A stretch of DNA of 6,673 nt from Trueperaceae bacterium (GTDB lineage: Bacteria; Deinococcota; Deinococci; Deinococcales; Trueperaceae). The notes below the pieces were generated by a model, which did not search any database, was not told where the DNA came from, and saw nothing but the letters and a program-made list of their open reading frames with translations. Both the position numbers and the translations under genes were made by a program. Positions 1 to 6,673 of the stretch are shown here, piece by piece (within the stretch, counting starts at the first letter, position 1; each line of letters begins with the position of its first letter). The stretch lies in contig SKMG01000452.1 of assembly GCA_007121175.1 (NCBI GenBank), positions 1 through 6,673 on the forward strand, in the 5' to 3' direction.

Positions 1-2036
1 CCCAGGTTGAAGTGCGCCTGGGCGTTGACCGAGTTGCTGGCCACGGCCGCCTGCAGCACCTCGAGCGCCAGGTCCAGGCGCCCCACCTGCAGGTGGGCGT
101 AGCCGAGGTTCGACAGCAGGACGTCGTTCTCGCCGAGCGTTTCGCGCGCCGCGCGATAGGCTTCGATCGCTCCGCGCGAATCGCCGGCGCGCTGCCGTGC
201 ATACCCCTGATAGAACGCGAGCAGGCCGTCGTCGGCGAGCTCGCGCGCCCGCCCGAAGCCGTCCGCGGCACGGCCCCAGTCGCCGATCTCGAGGGCGGAG
301 AGGCCTTGCTCGAACGCCACCGCGGCCTCGCCCTCGAGCGCCAGCGCATCGTCGTCACCGACGATGCGCTCGTGCTGCTCGAGGACGTTCAGGGCGCGTC
401 GGGTGAGCCCCGAATCGGGCGACTCGGCGAGCACCGCCTCGAGCACGCCGCGCGCCTCGTCGATACGTCCGACGCGACCGAGGGCGATCCCGTAGTAGGT
501 GCGCAGCAGTGGATCGCGCTCACCCGCCTCGATGCGCGGCGTCAGCGTGTCAAGCGCCTGGCGGGCGCGCCCCGAGGCCAGCTGCAGCTCGACTAGGCGC
601 AAGGTCAGCTCCTCGCCCTCACCGAGCGCGGCGCGCAGCAGCTCCTGCGCTTCCTCGAGGTTGCCGCTGCGTCCCAGCACCGTAGCGAGCGCCTCGAGCG
701 CCACCACGGAGCTGGGATCGTCGGCGACGACGTCGCGCAGCAGCGCCTCGGCCTCGGCGAGCTCGCCCGCGGCCACCAGCAGGTCGGCTTCGGCCAACGC
801 CAGGCTGACGCTCTCCGGGAACGACCGCCGCCCCTCGCGCACGAACGCCAGCGCCTCGTCTCCCACGGAGTCCGGCAGCCCGGCGGCCAGTGCGTACACG
901 GCGCTCGAGCGGCCGATCGGGTCGCTCGCGGCCTGCCGCAGCAGCGCGAGCGCACCGCGCGGGTCGCCCAGCGCCAAGACCTCACTCTGCAGGGCGCGCT
1001 GCAGCGTCAGCGAGTCGGGCACCCGCTCCGACGCCCGGCGCAGGGCCTGCAAGCGGCGCTGTGGATCGGTCTGGAGGCTGATGTAGTGCAGGTGGGCGTC
1101 GACCAGCCGCGGCGCGGAGGTGAGCGCCCGGTCGAGCAGCGCCAGCCGCTCGGCGGGATCGTCGAGGAGCTCGGAGAGGCCGGTGAGCGCCAGAGCGTGG
1201 TCGGGGTTCACAGCCAGTGCCGCTCGGTAGGCGGTCTCGGCGCCCTCGCGCTCCCCGACCGCCGCGAGCACGATGCCCTCGATCGCGCGTACCTCGGCCA
1301 CCGCTGGCGCACGTTCCGCCGCCTCGCGCGCAAGTGCGACCGAGCGCTCGGCGAAGCCCTCCAGCGCTGCGACGCGGGCTGTCTCGGAGCGCAACCAGGC
1401 GCTCTCAGGATCGAGTTCGAGCGCCATCTCGAGATCGCCGAGCCTGACGCCCGGCAGCCGCGAGGTCGCCACCCCGAGCGGGCCGAGGGCCGGCAGCGAG
1501 GGCGCACGCTGCAGTGCGCCGCGCAGCTGGGCGAGGTCCGCTGGTGAGACGCTCACGCCCGATAAGCGCAGGCTGGTCTCGGCGATGGAGCGCCAGAGCG
1601 CGCTGAGATCGTTCACCGATCCGCGCAGCGTCTCGGTGCGGTCCTCGGTGCCGACGACCACGACGAGCTCGACCTCGAGTTGGCTCTGACCACCTACGCG
1701 AGCGAGCACCACGGCGTCGGCCTGGAACAGCCGCTGCGCGGCCTCGAGCGGGTCGACGCCGGCCTCGCTGGCGCGCTGCAGCACGAGCAGGGCGTCACCG
1801 ACCGGAGGCACGAAGACTCCGTCGACCTGGTTGAGGGCGCGCTGCACGGCGCCCGCGCTGGCGAGCCCCAGCGCCTCGACCGAGCGCCCGGCATCGAATG
1901 GGAACACGACGAGTCGGGTGGGAGCGCCAGGGGCAGGTACGCCCGGGGCGGATCCGCCCTGGCCGAGCGCGCTATGCGCGACCAAGAGCAGCACGAGGGC
2001 CGCGACCACAGCGGCGGAGGATCGGAAGCGTCGCAT
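1..2036 (-). CDS. Secreted TPR-repeat protein, C-terminus beyond the window
   Basis: I translated this frame by hand: it is open for 678 codons from the ATG at 2036-2034 to the window edge with no stop, so the gene is partial at its 3' end. Residues 1-25 look like a signal peptide: basic MRRFR, a hydrophobic core AAVVAALVLLLVA, then a likely cleavage site after ALG. A Gly/Pro/Ala-rich linker follows (about 26-40). An alpha/beta domain at about 41-160 opens with RLVVFPFDAG, reminiscent of the N-terminal strand of TolB-N or CsgG-like periplasmic domains, but I cannot assign it. From about 200 to the edge it is helical with TPR-like units, clearest at 266-300, 411-440, 445-475, 513-545, 605-634 and 639-672 (LSNLGYAHLQVGRLDLALEV). 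TPR arrays are protein-binding scaffolds, so a periplasmic or outer-surface assembly role is plausible; the partner is unknown. It lies 65 bases after cdd and may have its own promoter. No strong ribosome binding site precedes the ATG. Confidence 0.85.
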   Translation of the reverse strand, partial: MRRFRSSAAVVAALVLLLVAHSALGQGGSAPGVPAPGAPTRLVVFPFDAGRSVEALGLASAGAVQRALNQVDGVFVPPVGDALLVLQRASEAGVDPLEAAQRLFQADAVVLARVGGQSQLEVELVVVVGTEDRTETLRGSVNDLSALWRSIAETSLRLSGVSVSPADLAQLRGALQRAPSLPALGPLGVATSRLPGVRLGDLEMALELDPESAWLRSETARVAALEGFAERSVALAREAAERAPAVAEVRAIEGIVLAAVGEREGAETAYRAALAVNPDHALALTGLSELLDDPAERLALLDRALTSAPRLVDAHLHYISLQTDPQRRLQALRRASERVPDSLTLQRALQSEVLALGDPRGALALLRQAASDPIGRSSAVYALAAGLPDSVGDEALAFVREGRRSFPESVSLALAEADLLVAAGELAEAEALLRDVVADDPSSVVALEALATVLGRSGNLEEAQELLRAALGEGEELTLRLVELQLASGRARQALDTLTPRIEAGERDPLLRTYYGIALGRVGRIDEARGVLEAVLAESPDSGLTRRALNVLEQHERIVGDDDALALEGEAAVAFEQGLSALEIGDWGRAADGFGRARELADDGLLAFYQGYARQRAGDSRGAIEAYRAARETLGENDVLLSNLGYAHLQVGRLDLALEVLQAAVASNSVNAQAHFNL

Positions 2037-2101
2037 CAGGCGGAGTCTAACCCGGAGGCAGTGAGAACGCTGAGGCGTGTACTGATCGTGCCAGGCGGCG
2101 T
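2037..2101 (-). other. Only intergenic gap: cdd to TPR gene
   Basis: These 65 bases are the only non-coding stretch in the window. On the minus strand I see no GC-rich stem followed by a T run, so no intrinsic terminator is evident and read-through from cdd is possible. The end nearest the TPR gene holds a possible -10 box, listed separately. I see no small ORF or RNA structure I would defend. Confidence 0.6.
2044..2049 (-). promoter_or_regulatory. Candidate -10 box (TAGACT) of a leaderless promoter
   Basis: On the minus strand TAGACT is followed by seven bases (CCGCCTG) and then the ATG of the TPR gene. This matches the TANNNT pattern and spacing that I recall for leaderless transcripts in Deinococcus, where transcription starts at the A of the start codon. 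The absence of a Shine-Dalgarno sequence at this gene agrees. Against it, the bases 16-18 upstream share at most two positions with TTGACA, and a six-base match with three fixed positions can occur by chance. Confidence 0.3.
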
Positions 2102-2506
2102 TCAGGCAGGGAAGCGGAAGGCGCCCGGCAGCAGCTCGGCGACGCTCGTGCGGAGCTGCTGGTGCCCGGATAGGCTGACCAGCCACACCGTGGCGTTGGG
2201 TGCGAACTCGACGAGGATCTGGCGGCAGGCGCCGCAGGGCGCCGCCGGCGGATCGCAGTCGGTGACCACCACCAACGTCTCGAAGGTGCGCCCGCCCTCG
2301 CTCGCCAAGGCCTGCACGGCCGACTGCTCGGCGCAGCGGGAGAGACCGTACGACGCGTTCTCGACGTTGGCGCCCGCAAACACGCGCCCATCATCGGCGA
2401 GCAGCGCAGCGCCGACACGGAAGCTCGAGTAGGGGGCGTAGGCGTTGTGATAGGCGCGCTGAGCGGCGGCGACCAGTCCCGCCGGTGGGCTGGCATCCTG
2501 GCCCAT
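2102..2506 (-). CDS. cdd: Cytidine deaminase, tetrameric class
   Basis: This 134-residue protein has the usual length of homotetrameric cytidine deaminases, which hydrolyse cytidine and deoxycytidine to uridine and deoxyuridine in pyrimidine salvage. The substrate loop GANVENASYGL is at residues 45-55. The zinc and catalytic signature is C58-A59-E60, with the other two zinc cysteines in PCGACRQ (C91 and C94). E60 is the expected proton shuttle. The position after CAE, usually Arg in this class, is Gln61. The ATG at 2506-2504 shares one base with the dgkA stop (TGATG) and has GGGGG seven bases upstream; a longer open frame upstream of it only shadows dgkA. In Firmicutes cdd commonly sits between dgkA and era, so the position supports the call. 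It is a soluble cytoplasmic enzyme. Confidence 0.95.
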   Translation of the reverse strand: MGQDASPPAGLVAAAQRAYHNAYAPYSSFRVGAALLADDGRVFAGANVENASYGLSRCAEQSAVQALASEGGRTFETLVVVTDCDPPAAPCGACRQILVEFAPNATVWLVSLSGHQQLRTSVAELLPGAFRFPA

Positions 2507-2889
2507 CAGAAGACCCCCAGGCGGTCGAGCAGCGCCGGGCCCATGGCCGCGAGTCCCACGAGCACCGACACGATGGCGCTGATCAGCACCGCTCCGGCGG
2601 CGGCGTCCTTGGCGGCCGCCACCAGCGGGTGCCGCTCCGGGTGGACGGCATCGGAGAGGTTCTCGAGCGCGCTGTTGAACAGCTCGCTGGTGAGCACTAG
2701 CGCGCAGCACAGCAGCACCAGGGCGGTGCCGGATCCGAGCCAGACGCTGAGCGCGACCGCGGCGAACGCCGCCATGAGCTGGTAGCGGAAGTTCGGTTCG
2801 TCGCGGAAAGTGCCGGCGATACCACGGGCAGCGGTTCGCACGGCGGTCCCGAAGGGCATGCGCGGCGCGCGCGCGCTGACGCGGCTCAC
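2506..2889 (-). CDS. dgkA: Diacylglycerol kinase family, likely undecaprenol kinase
   Basis: This 127-residue integral membrane protein belongs to the DgkA family, small trimeric kinases that phosphorylate a lipid alcohol with ATP. The active-site residues are present: E69, N72, E76 and D80 in SELFNSALENLSD, and K94-D95 in AAAKDAAAGAV. The EPNFRYQL segment near residue 31 and HPLVAAAKDAAAGAVLISA near 87 resemble the Gram-positive subtype, whose characterised members prefer undecaprenol, so recycling of the undecaprenyl-phosphate carrier is the likelier role. That substrate is inferred. Three hydrophobic segments are visible at about 37-52, 54-70 and 98-116. The start is GTG at 2889-2887, overlapping the ybeY stop as GTGA, with GGAGGG six bases upstream. 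A longer frame reaching 3069 only shadows ybeY. It overlaps cdd by one base. Confidence 0.93.
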   Translation of the reverse strand: MSRVSARAPRMPFGTAVRTAARGIAGTFRDEPNFRYQLMAAFAAVALSVWLGSGTALVLLCCALVLTSELFNSALENLSDAVHPERHPLVAAAKDAAAGAVLISAIVSVLVGLAAMGPALLDRLGVF

Positions 2890-3395
2890 GGCGAGCCCTC
2901 CGCCGATTCGGCTGGCGCTGCCGCGGCCGGCGGCCGCGGGTCCGCCGCAGACGACCTGCCCTCCTCGGCGGCGAGCGCCAGGACGCGACGTTGCGCGGCC
3001 TCGAAGGGACGCCAGCTCGCAGCGTCGCGGTGGTCGAAGCCGAGCAGGTGGAGCAGCCCGTGCGCGCACAGGACCAGGACCTCGCGGTAGGTCGCGACCC
3101 GGCGTTCGCGTGCCTGGCGGGTCGCCGTATCGAGGCTCACGACGATGTCGCCGAGCGCGCTCACCACGGGCACGCCGACGTCGTCGGGCTCGTGCAGCGG
3201 ATAGGAGAGGACGTCGGTAGGTCCCGAGACGCCGCGATGCGCAGCGTTGCGGGCGGCCATGGTCTCATCGTCGACCAACACCACCGTCAGCTCGCGGTCG
3301 TGTGCACCGTACTCGTCGCCGAGCGCGGCGAGCGCTCGACGCAGGACGTTACGTCGCCGGAACCGGCCGGTCTCGTCGCTGATCTCGACCATCAT
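2886..3395 (-). CDS. ybeY: Endoribonuclease YbeY (rRNA maturation)
   Basis: This 169-residue protein is the conserved zinc-dependent endoribonuclease YbeY, which takes part in 16S rRNA 3'-end maturation and ribosome quality control in the cytoplasm. The zinc motif HGLLHLLGFDH spans residues 112-122, giving ligands H112, H116 and H122. Other family marks are R54 in AAHRGVSGPTDVLSYP and the strand GDIVVSLDTA at 82-91. The N-terminus MMVEIS is typical. The C-terminus, from about residue 145, is an Ala/Pro-rich tail beyond the usual family end and is probably disordered. Two ATG codons stand in tandem at 3395 and 3392, with AAGGGG seven bases upstream of the first. The gene overlaps the end of the 7TM-HD gene by 47 bases and dgkA by four, so its translation is probably coupled. 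YbeY directly after phoH and pgpH is a widespread arrangement. Confidence 0.96.
   Translation of the reverse strand: MMVEISDETGRFRRRNVLRRALAALGDEYGAHDRELTVVLVDDETMAARNAAHRGVSGPTDVLSYPLHEPDDVGVPVVSALGDIVVSLDTATRQARERRVATYREVLVLCAHGLLHLLGFDHRDAASWRPFEAAQRRVLALAAEEGRSSAADPRPPAAAAPAESAEGSP
2896..2901 (-). promoter_or_regulatory. Ribosome binding site of dgkA
   Basis: On the minus strand GGAGGG lies six bases before the GTG at 2889 and inside the last codons of ybeY. It is the best-matched site of its kind here and decides the dgkA start in favour of the GTG in the GTGA overlap, over the later in-frame ATG at residue 11 and over any upstream start inside ybeY. Confidence 0.75.
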
Positions 3396-5299
3396 GGCGC
3401 AACCCCTTGATCTCGTCGGCGCTCGGGTAGCCGATGCGGCGGTGGAGCACCGCCGTCAGCATACGCTCGAACGTGTTGGCGATCACCTCGAGATCGTGCA
3501 GGTTGAGTGGGCTCTGGGAGAGCTGGTCGTCCTGGAGCCGCTGGTCGAAGAGCCGGTCGATCAGCGCCCGGATGCTGCCCTGGGTCGGATCGGTCAGGGT
3601 GCGCGAGGCCGACTCGACGGCGTCGGCGAGCAGCAGCACCGCTGTCTCCTTCGAGCGAGGTCGGGGACCGGGATAGCGGAAGTTGAGCTCGCTGACGCTG
3701 TTCGCGTCCTCCAGGGCTCGTTTGTAGAAGTACGCGAGCACCGTGGTTCCGTGGTGCTCGACCACGTACGGCTCGAGCTGCCGCGGGAGCTTGTACTCGC
3801 GCAGCAGCTCGACGCCGTCACGGACGTGGCTGGTGATGATCAGGTAGGAGAGGTGCGGGCTGATGCTGTCGTGAGGGTTCTCGCCACTGAACTGGTTCTC
3901 GACGAAGAAGTGCGGCCGGCGCATCTTGCCGACGTCGTGGTAGAGCGCGCCCACGCGCGCGAGCAGCGAGTGGCCCCCGATCGCCGTGACGGCCTGCTCG
4001 ACGAGGTTGGCGATGATCTGCGAGTGCTGGTAGGTGCCCGGGGCCTCGAGCAGCAGCCGCTGCAACAGCGGATGGCTCGGGCTCGAGAGCTCGAGCAGCC
4101 GGAAGTCGGTGAGGAAGCCGAACACGCCCTCGGCCAGGGCCAGCAGGGCGAACGCCAGGATCCCGGCCACGACGCCTCCGGCCACGAAGACGGCGAAGGC
4201 GGTCGCGCCCGCGATGGGGGAGAGACCGCCGCCGAGCAGCACCATGACCGTCAGCGCCACGCCGCCCGCGACGCCACCGACCGACCCAGCTAGGAGCACA
4301 CCGGCGCGGTTGGTGATCACCTGCACGCTGGCGACCGCGACGACCGAGCCGACCGTGGCCGCCAGCAGCGTCACCAGCGGCGTCGCAGGCACCAGCACCG
4401 CCGTGACCAGGGCCGCCCAGAGCGCCCAGAACAGGCCCACGCTCTCGTCGAGCAGCACCGCCACGACCAGCGGCACCGCTAGCACCAGCACCAGGCTGGG
4501 CGATAGCAGCAGCGCGAAGCGCTGCAGCACCAGGACCCCCAGCGTGAGCACGATCAGGAACAACACCTGCCGCGGCGACAGCCGCGCGGCCAGCCGCTCG
4601 CTCGCGTAGACGCCCGGAACGGTCAGCAGCAGTGCCAGCAGCACGCTGCCCAGCACCACCACGATCGTGCGGCTCAGCGCATCGACGCGGGGCGAGTAGA
4701 GCCCGGCCACCTCGAGCGTGCGCAGGTGATCCTCGGTGAGCGTCTCGCCCTCGCGGACGATCACCTGACCCGCCTCCAGCGCCTGCGTGCGCAGCGGGAC
4801 CGCCGCAGCGGCGCCGGCGCGCGCCGCTTCGGTCAAGCGATCGTTCGGCGTGGCGGTCGCCACCAGGCGACGCTCGAGCAGCAGCCGCACCTCGCGCTGG
4901 CGCTCGACCGGCGCGGCGGATACGGCCTGCGCGATCACCTCGTCGAGGTCCTCGGCACGCACGCCGCCGGGGGCGTGATAGCGCGCCGCGAGCACGTCGA
5001 GGCTGGCCTCGGGAAGCCCGATGCCGGCGAACGAACCGAGCACCACGCGCTGCAGCGTCGGGTCGACGGAGTAGATGGTGTTCACCTGCTCCATCGCGGC
5101 CTGGCGCTCGCGCTCGGTCGCGATCCGGTCTGGCACCAGCAGGTCTACGGGAGCGACGAAGGCCTGAGGGCTCGGATCGCCGACGTCGAGCAGCGCCGTG
5201 CGGCGCTCGGCGTAGACCGAGTACACCAGTGCGGCGAGGGCCGCGACCACCAGCGACCAGGCGAGCGTGCTGCGCAGCGGACGGCGGCGCGCAGGCGGA

Positions 5300-5316
<17 letters not shown>
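3349..5316 (-). CDS. pgpH: 7TM-HD phosphodiesterase, PgpH type (c-di-AMP)
   Basis: This is a 655-residue membrane protein of the 7TM-HD family, whose best-studied member, Listeria PgpH, hydrolyses cyclic di-AMP to pApA. In order: one N-terminal membrane helix (about 19-35), an extracytoplasmic domain (about 36-214), a block of hydrophobic helices (about 215-395), then a cytoplasmic HD domain (about 405-625). The HD residues are all visible: H431 in APGTYQHS, H460-D461 in YHDVGK, H497 in ITSHVRDG, H521-H522 in VEHHG, and D565 in LLADAVE. An active metal-dependent enzyme is therefore expected. The start is ATG at 5316, 17 bases inside phoH; no strong Shine-Dalgarno is seen, so translation is probably coupled. 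The frame is open up to 5406, but those extra 30 residues lie inside phoH and do not look like this family. The last 15 residues (RHDGRDQRRDRPVPAT region) overlap ybeY. The c-di-AMP substrate is inferred from the family. Confidence 0.92.
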
Positions 5317-6207
<891 letters not shown>

Positions 6208-6229
<22 letters not shown>

Positions 6230-6673
6230 GGCTTCCTCCGGTTCCGGTAGCCCACCGGTTCACCCAGGATCATGTGCCACAGGACACCCTTGCGGACCGA
6301 CCGGGGGTCGAGCGACAACAGGTCACGCGCCGCCTCGCGCGCCTGCGCGCTGGCCTGGCGCTCGGCGCCGCTCACCGCACGCAGCCTGCGCTCGACCTCG
6401 AGGGCCGGGGCGTCCTCCTTCAGCCTGGGGCGCCTGGGGGCGCGCTGTTCCCAGGGTGCGGGGGGCTTCGGACGCCCCTTGGGGAACGGATCGCGCGGCG
6501 GCGGTGGTGACCGTTGCGGACGAGGCGGAGGTGTCGGTCGCCGCGTCGGCGGTTGCGAAGCACCCGCGCTGGCGATCGTGCGCCGGGCGGCGGGCGGAGC
6601 CCCGGCGGGCGGGGCGCCCGTGGGAGCCGTGCCGGTGCCGGCCTGCTGCGCCGAACCGGCGTCGCGGACCCGG
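6208..6673 (-). CDS. Unrecognised proline-rich protein, C-terminal part
   Basis: I read 154 residues in an open frame from the window edge to TGA at 6210-6208; the start lies outside. I do not recognise a family. Visible residues 1-80 are low complexity, rich in Pro, Ala, Gly and Arg (11 prolines in residues 45-64), and probably disordered. Residues 85-124 are charged and helical (LEVERRLRAV, then an Ala/Arg-rich helix). A hydrophobic segment, RKGVLWHMILGEPVGYRNRR at 127-146, looks like the conserved core, followed by a basic tail. There is no transmembrane helix or catalytic motif in the visible part. The final 22 bases overlap phoH if phoH starts at 6229, so the two are likely co-transcribed. 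The frame is supported by its openness over 465 bases and the regular third-position GC bias. Function unknown. Confidence 0.75.
6235..6239 (-). promoter_or_regulatory. Likely ribosome binding site of phoH
   Basis: On the minus strand GGAGG lies inside the last codons of the upstream proline-rich gene and five bases before ATC at 6229-6227. It is the strongest Shine-Dalgarno match at this junction. It is too far (23 bases) from the CTG at 6211 and much too far from the TTG at 6145, so it argues for initiation at or very near 6229. Confidence 0.55.

Noticed and set aside
12..1689. Several plus-strand and other-frame ORFs within the first 1.7 kb
   Set aside because: The minus-strand TPR frame is open across the whole stretch with repeat periodicity and a signal peptide. 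The others are low-complexity Ser/Arg/Ala translations of the same DNA.
2037..2101. Possible terminator after cdd
   Set aside because: I could not build a convincing stem, and there is no T run on the minus strand.
1680..2432. Plus-strand open frame of 250 codons spanning the cdd-TPR gap
   Set aside because: It crosses two real minus-strand genes and the gap between them, has no recognisable domain, and is explained by the codon bias of the opposite strand.
2890..3069. 60-codon N-terminal extension of dgkA
   Set aside because: It lies wholly within ybeY, is Arg/Pro/Ala-rich and unlike any DgkA, and the GTG at 2889 has a strong ribosome binding site.
3247..4293. Long plus-strand open frame of 348 codons opposite the 7TM-HD gene
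   Set aside because: It is antisense to a gene with all family motifs intact. Its product is rich in Arg, Glu and Val without recognisable domains, as expected from reading the complement of GC-biased codons.

Overview
The window is a dense, GC-rich (roughly 70% by eye) piece of bacterial chromosome. Every supportable gene is on the minus strand, so transcription runs from base 6673 towards base 1. It holds housekeeping genes in a widely conserved order, not an accessory island. I see no RNA gene, insertion sequence, prophage, CRISPR array or repeat array.

Layout in reading direction: (1) 6672-6208, the C-terminal part of an unrecognised proline-rich protein that starts outside the window. 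(2) 6229-5300, phoH, a PhoH-family ATPase with no ATG, GTG or TTG codon ahead of its conserved N-terminus. (3) 5316-3349, a 7TM-HD (PgpH-type) membrane phosphodiesterase, the family that degrades c-di-AMP. (4) 3395-2886, ybeY, a zinc endoribonuclease for rRNA maturation. (5) 2889-2506, dgkA, a small lipid kinase closest to the Gram-positive undecaprenol-kinase subtype. (6) 2506-2102, cdd, a tetramer-type cytidine deaminase. (7) 2036-1, a secreted TPR-repeat protein that runs off the window.

Genes 1 to 6 all overlap their neighbours, by 22 (if phoH starts at the proposed ATC), 17, 47, 4 and 1 nucleotides. They should form one translationally coupled operon. The only non-coding stretch is 65 bases between cdd and the TPR gene. 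It has no convincing terminator but carries a possible leaderless-type promoter. The phoH-pgpH-ybeY-dgkA-cdd order is known from Firmicutes and several other phyla, where era usually follows. Here the TPR gene takes that place. The operon links RNA metabolism (PhoH, YbeY), nucleotide signalling (PgpH), lipid-carrier recycling (DgkA) and pyrimidine salvage (Cdd).

Organism: high GC, extensive overlaps, a TANNNT box seven bases from an ATG, and the Gram-positive-like dgkA and cdd set would fit Deinococcota (for example a Truepera-like lineage). Another GC-rich phylum is possible, and this placement is an inference only. I found no previously undescribed system. The points most worth checking are the phoH start, the leaderless promoter candidate, the Gln variant in Cdd, and the two uncharacterised flanking proteins.
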